Below are positions 47,601 through 55,871 of a stretch of 64,000 nt of DNA, in pieces (position 1 is the first letter of the stretch; each line of letters opens with the position of its first letter). Both the position numbers and the translations under genes were made by a program. The notes under the pieces were generated by a model. It was not told the origin of the DNA. It ran no database searches and saw only the letters and a list, made by a program, of their open reading frames with translations. This stretch comes from Superficieibacter electus (GTDB lineage: Bacteria > Pseudomonadota > Gammaproteobacteria > Enterobacterales > Enterobacteriaceae): the NCBI RefSeq assembly GCF_002915575.1, contig NZ_PQGD01000018.1, forward strand, positions 53,989 through 117,988, written 5' to 3'.

Positions 47601-48165
47601 GGTTCACTATACCGTTAATCAGGATGGGAGCACTGGCCTGAAAACGAAGCTACAGGCTTCGCCGGCCGATAAAACAACGTTTGAGGGCGGTGAGGTGGAT
47701 GTTATCTATACTGTCCTGACCAGCCCGGACACCGACAAAGCCAGTATGTGGGGCCATATGGCTGAAACGGTAACCACCAGCGGCGGCATCGTTTTCCGCC
47801 GCCCGCTGCTGGCGGCAGAAGTGTCGGGCAATAATAACACTGGCTATCCGATGGTCAATGAGCTTTGGTCATCCGTCAATCAGGAGCAACTCTTGATGCC
47901 TGGGGCGAGCGGATGCGATGGCGAAAAACAGCCGACGTACAGCGCGCTGCAAGACCTGTACGACGATGACGATAAAAAAGACGGCGGGTTATTCACGAAC
48001 TATGGCTGGCCTGTTAAAGAAGGGAATTCGGGCGTGAGTGCGTACTGGTTAGCGTCAGATCCCGATCCCGCTACGCATTTCGCGCAGGCAATTTATCTGC
48101 TTGATGGCACGAAACACACCGCCAGTTCGCAAACGGCGCTCTACCGGCAGGCGTGTTTGCGCTGA
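41659..48165 (+). CDS. ratA: RatA-like giant secreted repeat protein
   Basis: A 2168-residue exported protein. A signal peptide (FCFLLTLLLMFGSLAAPVQA) is followed by ALESGTWQEPESTTGIINGT, shared with SinI. Seven repeats of about 267-291 residues follow; each has an Ig-like part ending in TVxTSPD, then a MWGHM box (starting near residues 338, 615, 882, 1164, 1452, 1743 and 2030). Each box is followed by a module with LxxLYxxYxGxxI, GWP, YW and a closing Cys. These fit the Salmonella RatA/RatB repeats (BIg21/DUF823-type). The module recalls the lectin-like tip of invasins. No outer-membrane anchor is visible. It has its own leader after sinI and converges on xseA. Confidence 0.85.
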   Translation: MNRNWQINNIFCFLLTLLLMFGSLAAPVQAALESGTWQEPESTTGIINGTPPTADGAAVPVYQGSTRLDLANAPYTVQFSAMPRDFSADDTPAAMQPINPADIEGDALAVPPFRWEGGEPSASLIWADAATPDEPLNPQPVPNQTFCAQNMAGRQLVVWSQVDTEAQETPPALYLLTATGVPSTNPVPLLEQKIAINIAPAVGDPIAVTADNFDETLGAVKVKAGEPITLHIVTRGCDGNAFPNSPFIITRKDAQNRQGAVNNSKPVHVGDTELTTTTTEFHGTSDGRGEATVTVTQDQGPGVKTVFQVSSANFPALKAEIPVIFTTLTSPDVPEANMWGHMAETSTAEISGETYTFTRPALKAEAPDSEGSINSNNETWARFQWDSADSYCDIMPDVNQLKALKTARGDLVPTIGWPVSGTGYYRSSTVAPAPFYHFGYNMRDDNIVSIRDNENVIVSCVDKAMPVVTPAIQLVLSGMDEAHNAAIAQVGEEITMTIILTDSVTGERLPFYAFDLYMDEEKNHQGQTRSEAYAENSAFAWRDNVVSANLAGAGVPGHYTGVTGENGRMVITLKQPDGAGVLTPLRVVASDVEATANVVFTVPTSPQPDVEGARMWGHMDGSVMAAGQLFKRPMLASEASSETGSTIENRETWATFNSLDAGLAQCGTGQVPSQLSLNALYSTHSGNTMETEKGWPTGSHSYLTADVIDAQTKNVNLETGADGSFTSEPNYLSCSANEVVSHIDAYFFDDPTILGAVAKVGEKIKMNVKSTNIITDVPLPGVRFTVKITNIINRDGGSTGFDDPSGGVLTIDGAEYGINTTLTYEGITDANGNAEVMITQPRGVGLKTLFDVAPQNSMVSTPANRSVTFTVPTSPDSPKAKMWGHMPDTLTVDGMTFERPKLAEEVGAHDRTYKEANEIWVRVLQADADGNPGAGGCAANRLPRIDQLQALYGAYSGGAINSAQGWPVAKAYWSSSFANANNWKQINLGSGEEKTGSAGEDGSDYVSCLDRDNPAAASITIEPVDTSLWYDNGGVHAVKVKKGDTLQLKVTVKDAAGNPLPSAPFVLSRGNGYNRQNEEFQAGSGDAITSPVIIDGESLNDTASQIGDITGSDGSKIINVTRPDALGTRTAIIAAIYHNATIPSASIDTIFTVATSPDVSVANMWGHMTESLTAGNGRVIQRPRLLDELSQKENTSSTTEDNEIWARFYGPHAPKQNPNNCAQGYYPSRDDLTSLYDAYPGRMIKDVHGWPVNRSYWTGSLPPAVAPTANSLYIVDLDDGGLSTASNGSANNMQYQVCASSAAPLGALITLQAADIGGQTVKVKRDEAAKVVVTLRDAAGAPMPYTGFALTRVSDTARDESYPSSSWGGAKMMYVASAGQTSPIELGTYANAQVVSSTGADGTQTLTLGEPDSPGIKTTLKATMVGQETLASEPLEAIFTVITSPDSDKARMWGHMPETATANNGTVFKRPLLYTELASAQSENTPLYSESNENWYRLKRSGLDADAGACPTLQMPARADLESLYDAHPNQAIVPDLGWPTSASWWAGDKMLSGSSFSWQYVNIKNNYWKSATSSAELYVQLCLTKPRIAAGSLTLTLTGQDEATGIAKVKKGETIAATVQVKDTAGQPMKNVLVKLSRDPSMRRTGGSYTPSSSVADSDDITLSNFSPSAQPTFVMATTADSVNVYTDDQGMLTFTVSQDASAGLSTVINAKVMDGRSPSVKDSKTAIFTVITSPDTPKAKMWGHMPETFTNSDGVVFKRPLLRSELSSTSNTTGRSVVNEEWYTWDRYSRVKEDNSPCDALGMPTASQLKTLYNDYPGGEIATAFGLPLNFVWAAGDLTIPDGKPVVSSTSTYYQYVNLEDGTIQPRTTNTLVTTMQLCLATPRSLVVRQAADDHWDAQYDAARAKVKESIAVTATVTDDAGTPLPGTVVQLYRYTSTQRDNRENTLSSQSGMVVQSEGVSLSWVMKSFWWGITGADGQVHYTVNQDGSTGLKTKLQASPADKTTFEGGEVDVIYTVLTSPDTDKASMWGHMAETVTTSGGIVFRRPLLAAEVSGNNNTGYPMVNELWSSVNQEQLLMPGASGCDGEKQPTYSALQDLYDDDDKKDGGLFTNYGWPVKEGNSGVSAYWLASDPDPATHFAQAIYLLDGTKHTASSQTALYRQACLR

Positions 48166-48174
48166 GGGGGAAGG

Positions 48175-48198
48175 GCCGGATAAGAGGGCTTATCCGGC
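48175..48198. terminator. Bidirectional hairpin between ratA and xseA
   Basis: GCCGGATAAG (48175-48184), an AGGG loop, and CTTATCCGGC (48189-48198). It lies between two convergent genes and resembles a REP core. It lacks T tracts on both sides. Confidence 0.55.
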
Positions 48199-48254
48199 TC
48201 GAAGGAGGCATTGCGGCTGGACATTGTGGAAAGGCTGTGTGCGTAGTAATCGGC

Positions 48255-49619
48255 TTACCGCGAGCGCGTTTTCCTGACTGGCGTAATGGCTTTCACTTCG
48301 CTCTCAATCCACCCGTCGTTCAGGCGGGTGGTAAGGGTCTCGCCGGTTTTAACCTGCTTCACCTTCTTCAGCACTTTGCCGTCCGGCGCGCTGGTGACGC
48401 TATATCCTCGCGCCAGCGTGGCGAGCGGGCTGACCGCGTCCAGATGCGTGGCGGCGTTGCCAAAACGTTCGCGTGTGGCGCTCAGGCGCGCGCGCATCAG
48501 CCCGGCTAAGCGATATTCCAGTTGCTGAAGGTGGGTTTGCGCCCGGTGGATGCGTGGCTGCGGATTTTGCTGGTTCAGACGCTGTAGCATGCGCTGCTGG
48601 CGGTGATTAGCTTGTTTCATCTGGTTTTCCAGCGCAAAACTCATGCGCTGGCGCAGTCGCTCCAGCACGGTCTGCTGACGGGCCAGACGCAGCTGCGGAT
48701 GCTGCTGTTGCAGGCGATGATGAAGCTGGGTAAACCGACGAGTACGGTTGGCGAGATAGTAGTCCATCGCCATCTCCAGACGCTGCTGACCATGCTGAAT
48801 TTGACGCAGCAGTTCAAGCTGATTGCGGCTGACAATTTCTGCCGCCGCCGACGGCGTAGGTGCCCGCAGGTCGCCGACAAAATCAGCAATAGTGACGTCG
48901 GTTTCATGGCCGACGGCGCTAACCACCGGGATCGTGCTGGCAAAAATCGCCCGCGCGACGCGTTCATCATTAAAACTCCACAAATCTTCCAGCGAGCCGC
49001 CGCCGCGCCCGACGATTAATACGTCGCACTCCTTACGCGCATTCGCCAGTTCAATGGCGCGCACAATCTGCCCCGGCGCATCGTCGCCCTGTACCGCCGT
49101 CGGGTAGATAACCACCGGCAGCGACGGGTCACGGCGCTTCAGTACGTGGAGAATATCGTGCAGCGCCGCCCCGGTTTTCGAGGTAATGACCCCAACGCAG
49201 TGGGCCGGTGAGGGGAGCGGCTGTTTAAATTGCTGATCGAACAGTCCTTCTGCCTGAAGCTTTGCTTTTAGCTGTTCATACTTCTGCTGTAACAGCCCTT
49301 CACCCGCAGGCTGCATACTCTCAACAATTATCTGGTAATCACCGCGCGGTTCGTACAGCGTAATGTTGGCGCGTACCAGTACCTGCTGCCCGTGTTGTGG
49401 GCGGAACGTCACCCGGCGGTTGCTGTTGCGAAACATTGCGCAGCGTACCTGGGCGGTGTCATCTTTGAGCGTAAAATACCAGTGACCCGAGGACGGCTGA
49501 GTGAAATTCGAGATTTCACCGCTGATCCATACTTGCCCCATTTCCTGCTCAAGCAGCAAACGAACCGTCTGATTCAGGCGGCTTACGGTAAAAATTGAGG
49601 TGGTCTGAGAGGATAACAT
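48255..49619 (-). CDS. xseA: XseA, exonuclease VII large subunit
   Basis: A 454-residue catalytic subunit of exonuclease VII, which degrades single-stranded DNA in both directions with XseB (encoded elsewhere). An N-terminal OB fold ([20 protein letters not shown]) is followed by the catalytic region ([38 protein letters not shown]) and a long Gln/Arg-rich coiled coil. The C terminus is two residues shorter than in E. coli. It is divergent from guaB. Confidence 0.96.
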   Translation of the reverse strand: MLSSQTTSIFTVSRLNQTVRLLLEQEMGQVWISGEISNFTQPSSGHWYFTLKDDTAQVRCAMFRNSNRRVTFRPQHGQQVLVRANITLYEPRGDYQIIVESMQPAGEGLLQQKYEQLKAKLQAEGLFDQQFKQPLPSPAHCVGVITSKTGAALHDILHVLKRRDPSLPVVIYPTAVQGDDAPGQIVRAIELANARKECDVLIVGRGGGSLEDLWSFNDERVARAIFASTIPVVSAVGHETDVTIADFVGDLRAPTPSAAAEIVSRNQLELLRQIQHGQQRLEMAMDYYLANRTRRFTQLHHRLQQQHPQLRLARQQTVLERLRQRMSFALENQMKQANHRQQRMLQRLNQQNPQPRIHRAQTHLQQLEYRLAGLMRARLSATRERFGNAATHLDAVSPLATLARGYSVTSAPDGKVLKKVKQVKTGETLTTRLNDGWIESEVKAITPVRKTRSR

Positions 49620-49708
49620 GTGAGCGAGATCAAATTTTAAATCAGCAGGTTATTCAATCGATAGTAACCCGCCTGCCCGGGATCGCAAGCATTTTTCGCA
49701 AAAAAATG

Positions 49709-49737
49709 TAGAAGCAATCGGTTACGCTCTGTATAAT
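49709..49737 (+). promoter_or_regulatory. guaBA promoter with PurR-like box
   Basis: AAGCAATCGGTTACGC (49712-49727) fits the PurR operator pattern ACGCAANCGNTTNCGT at most positions and lies directly before a TATAAT -10 (49732-49737). E. coli guaBA has a PurR site in the same place. The -35 (around 49709) is poor. Confidence 0.7.
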
Positions 49738-49778
49738 GCCACGGCAATATTTAACCACCCAGGTCAGAGATATTGCCC

Positions 49779-51245
49779 ATGCTACGTATCGCTAAAGAAG
49801 CCCTGACGTTTGACGACGTCCTCCTCGTTCCCGCTCACTCTACTGTCTTACCGAATACTGCCGATCTCAGCACCCAGTTGACGAAAACCATTCGCCTGAA
49901 CATTCCTATGCTGTCTGCGGCGATGGACACTGTTACCGAAGCACGGCTGGCAATTGCGCTGGCGCAGGAAGGTGGCATTGGCTTTATCCATAAAAATATG
50001 TCCATCGAGCGTCAGGCGGAAGAAGTGCGTCGCGTGAAGAAACACGAATCCGGCGTTGTTACCGACCCGCAAACTGTCCTGCCAACCACCACGCTGCGTG
50101 AAGTGAAAGAACTGACCGAGCTTAACGGTTTTGCAGGCTATCCGGTGGTCACCGAAGACAATGAACTGGTGGGTATTATTACCGGTCGCGACGTGCGTTT
50201 TGTCACCGATTTAAGCCAGCCGGTCAGTGTCTATATGACGCCGAAAGAACGTCTGGTAACGGTACGTGAAGGCGAGGCGCGTGAAGTGGTTTTCGCTAAA
50301 ATGCATGAAAAACGCGTCGAAAAAGCATTGGTGGTTGACGAGAGCTTTCATCTGCTCGGCATGATCACGGTTAAAGATTTCCAGAAAGCAGAACGTAAAC
50401 CGAATGCCTGTAAAGATGAGCAAGGCCGTCTGCGCGTAGGCGCTGCGGTTGGCGCGGGTGCGGGCAATGAAGAGCGCGTTGATGCACTGGTTGCCGCTGG
50501 CGTTGACGTACTGCTGATTGACTCCTCTCACGGTCACTCTGAGGGGGTGCTGCAGCGTATTCGTGAAACCCGCGCTAAATACCCGGACCTGCAGATCATC
50601 GGCGGTAACGTGGCGACCGGCGCAGGCGCTCGTGCACTGGCGCAAGCCGGTTGCAGCGCGGTTAAAGTCGGTATTGGTCCTGGCTCCATTTGTACTACGC
50701 GCATTGTGACGGGTGTGGGCGTGCCGCAAATCACCGCCGTCTCTGACGCGGTTGAAGCGCTGGAAGGTCTGGGCATTCCGGTGATCGCCGATGGTGGTAT
50801 CCGTTTCTCGGGCGATATTGCCAAAGCCATTGCGGCAGGTGCAAGCGCGGTTATGGTGGGGTCAATGCTGGCAGGGACGGAAGAATCGCCGGGTGAGATC
50901 GAACTGTATCAGGGGCGCTCCTACAAATCCTATCGTGGCATGGGCTCGCTCGGTGCAATGTCAAAAGGCTCTTCCGACCGCTATTTCCAGACTGACAACG
51001 CCGCTGACAAACTCGTGCCGGAAGGTATTGAGGGCCGCGTTGCCTATAAAGGCCGCCTGAAAGAGATCATTCATCAGCAGATGGGCGGCCTGCGTTCCTG
51101 TATGGGTCTGACTGGCTGTGGTACTATCGACCTGCTGCGTACTAAAGCAGAATTCGTACGTATCAGCGGTGCGGGCATTCAGGAAAGCCACGTGCATGAC
51201 GTGACGATCACCAAGGAATCCCCGAACTATCGTATGGGCTCCTGA
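49779..51245 (+). CDS. guaB: GuaB, IMP dehydrogenase
   Basis: A 488-residue enzyme catalysing the NAD-dependent step from IMP to XMP. The catalytic loop is [15 protein letters not shown] with Cys near 305. A pair of CBS domains (about 93-205) is inserted in the barrel ([19 protein letters not shown]). The ATG at 49779 gives the E. coli length; the frame opens six bases earlier at TTG. It forms an operon with guaA. Confidence 0.97.
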   Translation: MLRIAKEALTFDDVLLVPAHSTVLPNTADLSTQLTKTIRLNIPMLSAAMDTVTEARLAIALAQEGGIGFIHKNMSIERQAEEVRRVKKHESGVVTDPQTVLPTTTLREVKELTELNGFAGYPVVTEDNELVGIITGRDVRFVTDLSQPVSVYMTPKERLVTVREGEAREVVFAKMHEKRVEKALVVDESFHLLGMITVKDFQKAERKPNACKDEQGRLRVGAAVGAGAGNEERVDALVAAGVDVLLIDSSHGHSEGVLQRIRETRAKYPDLQIIGGNVATGAGARALAQAGCSAVKVGIGPGSICTTRIVTGVGVPQITAVSDAVEALEGLGIPVIADGGIRFSGDIAKAIAAGASAVMVGSMLAGTEESPGEIELYQGRSYKSYRGMGSLGAMSKGSSDRYFQTDNAADKLVPEGIEGRVAYKGRLKEIIHQQMGGLRSCMGLTGCGTIDLLRTKAEFVRISGAGIQESHVHDVTITKESPNYRMGS

Positions 51246-51253
51246 TTTTCTTC

Positions 51254-51284
51254 GCCCGACTTGATGTCGGGCGATTTATTTATC
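51254..51284 (+). terminator. guaB-guaA intergenic hairpin
   Basis: CGCCCGAC (51254-51261) pairs with GTCGGGCG (51267-51274) around TTGAT, followed by ATTTATTTAT. It could partially terminate or stabilise the guaB transcript before guaA. Confidence 0.55.
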
Positions 51285-51313
51285 CTGTTTCATTTGCCTC
51301 GGAATTAGCGTCA

Positions 51314-52891
51314 ATGACGGAAAACATTCATAAACATCGCATTCTCATTCTGGATTTTGGTTCGCAGTACACTCAACTGGTCGCACGTCGCGTGCGTGAA
51401 CTGGGCGTTTATTGTGAGCTGTGGGCGTGGGATGTCACAGAAGCACAAATCCGCGACTTCAATCCCAGCGGAATTATTCTCTCCGGCGGCCCGGAAAGCA
51501 CCACTGAAGACAACAGCCCGCGCGCGCCGCAGTACGTGTTCGACGCGGGTGTGCCGGTATTTGGCGTTTGCTACGGAATGCAGACCATGGCGATGCAACT
51601 CGGTGGTCACGTTGAAGGCTCAAGTGAACGCGAGTTTGGCTATGCGCAGGTAGAAGTGCTGACTGACAGCGCGCTGGTTCGCGGTATCGAAGATTCCCTG
51701 ACCGCAGATGGCAAACCGCTGCTGGACGTGTGGATGAGCCACGGCGACAAAGTGACTGCGATCCCGTCTGATTTTGTGACCGTCGCCAGCACCGAAACCT
51801 GTCCGTTTGCCATTATGGCTAACGAAGAAAAACGCTTCTACGGCGTGCAGTTTCACCCGGAAGTGACCCACACCCGCCAGGGTATGCGCATGCTGGAGCG
51901 TTTTGTCATCGACATCTGCCAGTGTGAAGCGCTGTGGACGCCGGCTAAAATCATTGATGATGCGGTAGAGCGTATTCGTCAGCAAGTTGGCGACGATAAC
52001 GTCATCCTCGGCCTGTCCGGCGGCGTAGACTCCTCCGTTACTGCGATGCTGTTGCACCGCGCGATTGGCAAAAACCTGACCTGTGTGTTCGTCGACAACG
52101 GTTTGCTGCGTCTGAATGAAGCGCAGCAGGTGATGGACATGTTCGGTGACCATTTCGGCCTGAACATCGTTCACGTTGAAGGTGAGAAGCGTTTCCTCGA
52201 CGCGCTGGCGGGCGAGAACGATCCGGAAGCCAAACGCAAAATCATCGGCCGCGTCTTCGTGGAAGTGTTCGACGAAGAAGCGCTGAAGCTGGAAGACGTG
52301 AAGTGGCTGGCGCAGGGAACTATCTACCCTGACGTTATCGAGTCTGCGGCTTCCGCCACCGGTAAAGCACACGTCATCAAATCTCACCACAACGTGGGCG
52401 GCCTGCCGAAAGAGATGAAAATGGGGCTGGTGGAACCGCTGCGTGAACTGTTCAAAGATGAAGTGCGCAAAATTGGCCTGGAGCTGGGTCTGCCGTATGA
52501 CATGCTGTACCGTCATCCGTTCCCGGGGCCGGGCCTCGGCGTTCGCGTGCTGGGCGAAGTGAAGAAAGAGTACTGCGACCTGCTGCGTCGGGCAGATGCT
52601 ATCTTCATCGAAGAACTGCACAAAGCGGATCTGTATAACAAAGTCAGCCAGGCGTTTACCGTATTCCTGCCGGTGCGCTCTGTTGGTGTGATGGGCGATG
52701 GCCGTAAGTACGACTGGGTTGTCTCACTGCGTGCGGTCGAAACCATCGACTTCATGACCGCGCACTGGGCACATCTGCCGTATGATTTTCTGGGCCGCGT
52801 TTCCAACCGGATTATCAATGAAGTGAACGGCATCTCGCGCGTGGTCTATGACATCAGCGGTAAACCGCCTGCAACCATTGAGTGGGAATGA
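51314..52891 (+). CDS. guaA: GuaA, GMP synthase
   Basis: A 525-residue glutamine-hydrolysing enzyme converting XMP to GMP. The N-terminal class I amidotransferase has the nucleophile C86 in GVCYGMQTM and FHPEVTH. The ATP-pyrophosphatase domain has the LSGGVDSS P-loop near 234. The C-terminal dimerisation domain ends PPATIEWE, the usual terminus, so the reading frame is intact although a prophage is integrated right after it. Confidence 0.97.
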   Translation: MTENIHKHRILILDFGSQYTQLVARRVRELGVYCELWAWDVTEAQIRDFNPSGIILSGGPESTTEDNSPRAPQYVFDAGVPVFGVCYGMQTMAMQLGGHVEGSSEREFGYAQVEVLTDSALVRGIEDSLTADGKPLLDVWMSHGDKVTAIPSDFVTVASTETCPFAIMANEEKRFYGVQFHPEVTHTRQGMRMLERFVIDICQCEALWTPAKIIDDAVERIRQQVGDDNVILGLSGGVDSSVTAMLLHRAIGKNLTCVFVDNGLLRLNEAQQVMDMFGDHFGLNIVHVEGEKRFLDALAGENDPEAKRKIIGRVFVEVFDEEALKLEDVKWLAQGTIYPDVIESAASATGKAHVIKSHHNVGGLPKEMKMGLVEPLRELFKDEVRKIGLELGLPYDMLYRHPFPGPGLGVRVLGEVKKEYCDLLRRADAIFIEELHKADLYNKVSQAFTVFLPVRSVGVMGDGRKYDWVVSLRAVETIDFMTAHWAHLPYDFLGRVSNRIINEVNGISRVVYDISGKPPATIEWE

Positions 52892-52937
52892 TTTACGGCT
52901 AGATTATAGCAAATCATAACTATTCAAAATCAACATT

Positions 52938-52965
52938 AACCCTCTGTTTTTACGGAGGGTTTTTG
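52938..52965 (+). terminator. Terminator after guaA
   Basis: AACCCTC (52938-52944) pairs with GAGGGTT (52955-52961), followed by TTTG. Intrinsic terminator at the host-phage junction, 46 bases after the guaA stop. Confidence 0.75.
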
Positions 52966-53009
52966 TTTATACCTACTCACATCTATTCACCTTACACCAT
53001 ATTTTCTGT

Positions 53010-53041
53010 CGGTATGCGTGACGGTATTACCTTAAAGGTAT
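53010..53041 (+). promoter_or_regulatory. Phage operator upstream of the integrase
   Basis: TTACCTTAAAGGTAT (53027-53041) is a member of the TTACC-N5-GGTAA operator family found through this prophage. A degenerate copy of the second element (CGGTATGCGT, 53010-53019) lies at the same 19.5-bp centre distance as at the other promoters. This suggests the phage repressor also controls int. The promoter hexamers themselves are poor. Confidence 0.55.
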
Positions 53042-53083
53042 ATTGTCGTACCGTGAAAATTACCGATGTTCCACGGGTGTAAT

Positions 53084-54334
53084 GTGCTTACCGATACGAA
53101 ACTAAAAAATATCAAACCTCAGGGCAAACTATACAAAGTAACTGATCGAGACGGGCTGTATGTTGCCGTGCTCACCTCAGGCAGTGTCTCGTTCCGCTAC
53201 GACTACCGCATAAATGGACGCCGGGAAACGCTGGTGATTGGTCAGTACGGGCGTGACGGTATCAGCCTGGCGGAAGCGCGAGAAGAACTTATTGCCGCTA
53301 AAAAGCTGCTGAAGTCAGGCCAGTCGCCAGCTGCGGCGAAGCGTGACGGTATAAAACAGCTCGCCGGCGCAGAAACATTTGCGGTATATACCGACGCATA
53401 CATGAAACGAGTTACGCTGGCAGAAAGTACCCGCGCCATGAAGCAGGCGGTTATAGACCGGGACATTCTGCCTGCACTTGGCAACAAAATGATGACTGAG
53501 ATAACCACCAGAGTGGTGCGCGACCTTTGTGATCGTATTGTTGAACGTGGCGGCAGGGCGACCGCAATTCAGGTCAGGGAGATAATCAGTAGCGTATACC
53601 GGCACGCCAATGACCGCGGGCATGGGCTGTTTAATCCGGCTGCCGACATCAAGCCTTCTTCCATTGCCATGTTCAAACCGCGAGAGCGAACGCTTTCTCC
53701 TGAGGAGATCGGCATATTCTTCCGCGCGCTGGAAGACGTCGGTGCGATGGGAGCTATGAAGATGGCTATTAAACTGGTGCTGCTGACGCTGGTGCGCAAA
53801 AACGAATTTATCTCAGCAACATGGGGAGAGATCGATTTCAAGAAGTGGACATGGACGATCCCCGCTGACCGGATGAAGGCTGGGCGCGCGCATGTGATAT
53901 ACCTGCCGAAGCAGGCGCAGGATCTGCTGGTGGGATTGCAGATGTGCGCTGGTGGCAGTGAATACCTGGTACCTGGTCGCTATAACTTCCGGAAGCCATT
54001 ATCTAACGCCGCTCTTAACTCCCTGATAAACAGGACGGTGGAGGACATAAACAAAGATAGCGAGAAAATTCAGGGATTCACTGTGCACGATCTGCGGCGC
54101 ACGGCAAGCACGCTGCTGCATGAGGCAGATTACCCCTCCGACTGGATAGAGAAAGCGCAGGCGCATGAGCAGAAGGGCGTCCGTGCCGTGTACAACAAAG
54201 CGGAGTATTCCAGACAGCGCGCCTATATGTTACAGCAGTGGGCCGATATGGTTGATGCCTGGATTACCGGGGAGCACAACGATCTTGTGCCGTTCTCTCC
54301 GTCGAGGTTTGAGAAGTGGATGGAGGGTAAATAG
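53084..54334 (+). CDS. int: Prophage integrase, tyrosine recombinase
   Basis: A 416-residue tyrosine recombinase of the P4-like type. The N-terminal arm-binding domain (LTDTKLKNIKPQGKLYKVTD, then LYVAVLTSGSVSFRYDYRIN) precedes the core-binding and catalytic domains. Catalytic residues include the Arg in LTLVRKNEF, HDLRRTAS and the Tyr within the final YNKAEYSRQR region. GTG 53084 gives the usual LTDTK start with GGGTG upstream; ATG 53066 is an alternative adding six residues. It is transcribed toward the early operon, which converges on it, and shares a terminator with it. Confidence 0.93.
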   Translation: MLTDTKLKNIKPQGKLYKVTDRDGLYVAVLTSGSVSFRYDYRINGRRETLVIGQYGRDGISLAEAREELIAAKKLLKSGQSPAAAKRDGIKQLAGAETFAVYTDAYMKRVTLAESTRAMKQAVIDRDILPALGNKMMTEITTRVVRDLCDRIVERGGRATAIQVREIISSVYRHANDRGHGLFNPAADIKPSSIAMFKPRERTLSPEEIGIFFRALEDVGAMGAMKMAIKLVLLTLVRKNEFISATWGEIDFKKWTWTIPADRMKAGRAHVIYLPKQAQDLLVGLQMCAGGSEYLVPGRYNFRKPLSNAALNSLINRTVEDINKDSEKIQGFTVHDLRRTASTLLHEADYPSDWIEKAQAHEQKGVRAVYNKAEYSRQRAYMLQQWADMVDAWITGEHNDLVPFSPSRFEKWMEGK

Positions 54335-54353
54335 CCGCCGGGCGCGGCTATTT
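54329..54353. terminator. Shared terminator between int and the early operon
   Basis: AAATAGCCGC (54329-54338), loop CGGGC, GCGGCTATTT (54344-54353). The perfect 10-bp stem overlaps the stop codons of int and of the convergent 55-residue gene, so it can end transcription from both sides. Confidence 0.8.
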
Positions 54354-54515
54354 GTTTCTGACTTGTTCGCGCGTTCTGGCTGATGCATGATTACGTCTTC
54401 TGGCTATGCCATTAAGTATGCGCTGGACGACATCATGATCATTCTGGCTACGGTGATTGGCCAGCGCCCGTTGCACACTCTCCCGTTCGTAGCGTTCAAT
54501 GTCCGCGCGGGTCAT
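54348..54515 (-). CDS. Small basic phage protein (55 aa)
   Basis: The minus-strand frame reads MTRADIERYERESVQRALAN and then an Arg-rich tail ending RTREQVRNK. Its ATG overlaps the stop of the methylase gene (ATGA), so it is the last gene of the coupled early operon. Basic and helical; no family recognised. Confidence 0.6.
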   Translation of the reverse strand: MTRADIERYERESVQRALANHRSQNDHDVVQRILNGIARRRNHASARTREQVRNK

Positions 54516-55108
54516 GCTGCTGCAACCTTTTCAACGGGAACAGCGCAGCCGGGAAGCAACTGCACCGCCGGTGATTCGCACTGATTCCCCCACACATCGA
54601 AACCGTGGGATGATTGCCTGGCGAATAACTCGATTCTCGGAACGTCGCCCAGCAACTGCACCAGTTTTTCTCGCACGATATTCGGCTTGCGTGAATGCTC
54701 CAGCCTCGGCGCGGTGAACGACTGAATGATCCCCGCGTCCATGCGCTCAGGTAACTTCCCGCGCACCGCAAAGAGGCAGTCTTCGCTATTGGCTCTGGTC
54801 ATGTGACCCATACCCATAACCAGCTTATCGGCCTGACGGCTACCGCACTTATTCCAGGTGAAACCCTTCATAGTCATCAGGCGGAAGCCCCACGCCTCGA
54901 CAACCTTCAGCGCCTCTAACGGCTGCGTCGGCACCCACCACATAGCCAGCAGGCAGTTTTCTGCGGCCAGATCCCACACCGGCAGGCGGCAGATATCCTG
55001 CACGCCCATCACCGGATATTTGAACCCGGCCCCGCGCTCGCCGTCGGCGGCTTTGTCGCGATAAGACCAGGGAGGGTCAGAATAGATAAGGGTGTATTTT
55101 CCGGTCAT
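54512..55108 (-). CDS. Phage MT-A70-family DNA adenine N6-methyltransferase
   Basis: A 198-residue MT-A70-like methylase. The catalytic DPPW is at 11-14, and the fold continues with LLAMWWVPTQPLEALKVVEAWGF and the FAVRGKLP region. It probably methylates adenine in phage or host DNA, perhaps against restriction. Overlapping starts and stops (ATGA) tie it to the genes on both sides. No specificity domain is visible. Confidence 0.85.
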   Translation of the reverse strand: MTGKYTLIYSDPPWSYRDKAADGERGAGFKYPVMGVQDICRLPVWDLAAENCLLAMWWVPTQPLEALKVVEAWGFRLMTMKGFTWNKCGSRQADKLVMGMGHMTRANSEDCLFAVRGKLPERMDAGIIQSFTAPRLEHSRKPNIVREKLVQLLGDVPRIELFARQSSHGFDVWGNQCESPAVQLLPGCAVPVEKVAAA

Positions 55109-55716
55109 GCTTTACGCCCCTCCATGATTTCTTCCTTCTGCTCATCGTCCAGAATATCGTCAGATACAATCGCCACAAGGTTGCTCTGGCCCCACGATAC
55201 GGGTTCGCTTTCTTTGATCGCCTTGTTAAGTGCGTCGGCAGCATCTAGCACCGCCTGGGAAAGAGAGTAGCAATCACCGCCATCAGGAATAATTTCTTCG
55301 CAATGCTGCTCCACGTCGAAATATGGAGGATAGTTAGGCTCGCAGATCATCAGCTTCAGTTCGCTTGGTAAGACTGAATTTTCCCAGCAATAATCAGCCA
55401 GTGAATCAATATCAAAAAAATATGTGTCGCCGTCGAAGATGACTAATGGCTCACCTGTCCAGACAGCGCGATCCATTTTTGAGAATTTAGCCTGACGGCT
55501 TTCACGGTGGCATTCTTCGCAGTAGCCATGAGTGCTATGAATGGGGTGCTCGTCTGGCTTGTTTTTGCATTTACGATGAGTAGCCCCACACCAACGCGCC
55601 ATGCTCTCATCATCACCCCAAAAACGCCCGCCACGGTCAACCCAGCCAGTTATTGTTTGGATGCTGGCAGCTTCATCGCTATCCATCATCACGATTTTTT
55701 CTGCTTCATTTTTCAT
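55105..55716 (-). CDS. Phage hypothetical protein with Cys/His cluster (203 aa)
   Basis: An acidic 203-residue protein. Residues about 40-75 contain WCGATHRKCKNKPDEHP and HGYCEECHRE, a possible zinc-binding site like those near HNH folds, but no HNH catalytic core was seen. Many enterobacterial prophages carry a similar protein in the early left region; function unknown. It overlaps both neighbours by four bases. Confidence 0.65.
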   Translation of the reverse strand: MKNEAEKIVMMDSDEAASIQTITGWVDRGGRFWGDDESMARWCGATHRKCKNKPDEHPIHSTHGYCEECHRESRQAKFSKMDRAVWTGEPLVIFDGDTYFFDIDSLADYCWENSVLPSELKLMICEPNYPPYFDVEQHCEEIIPDGGDCYSLSQAVLDAADALNKAIKESEPVSWGQSNLVAIVSDDILDDEQKEEIMEGRKA

Positions 55717-55871
55717 GACGCCACCTTCTTGCTGTTAAGCTCTTCAGCGACGCGCTGCGCCGTCAGAGGATTGCGGATAACCTTTCCGGATGGGGTGACC
55801 CATCCGCGCAAAGGGAATGAATAGTTAAGCGTCACGCTGCCGACGCGGATTTTGTCGTAGGGGCTATTCAT
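55713..55871 (-). CDS. Small phage protein (52 aa)
   Basis: MNSPYDKIRVGSVTLNYSFP starts at ATG 55871, and the protein ends LNSKKVAS. It contains RGWVTPSGKVIRNPLTAQRVAEEL, a short phage-type domain. It overlaps the upstream gene by eight bases and the downstream gene by four. The longer open frame to 56021 overlaps the upstream gene and is rejected. Function unknown. Confidence 0.65.
   Translation of the reverse strand: MNSPYDKIRVGSVTLNYSFPLRGWVTPSGKVIRNPLTAQRVAEELNSKKVAS

Noticed and set aside
41659-48165. Repeated segments in ratA as possible CRISPR or DNA-level tandem repeat
   Set aside because: The repeats are about 800-870 bases long, diverged, in frame, and code for repeated protein modules. 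There are no short direct repeats with unique spacers anywhere in the window.
52892-53083. A tRNA or tmRNA as the prophage attachment gene
   Set aside because: No cloverleaf or CCA end is visible at the junction; guaA is the adjoining gene.
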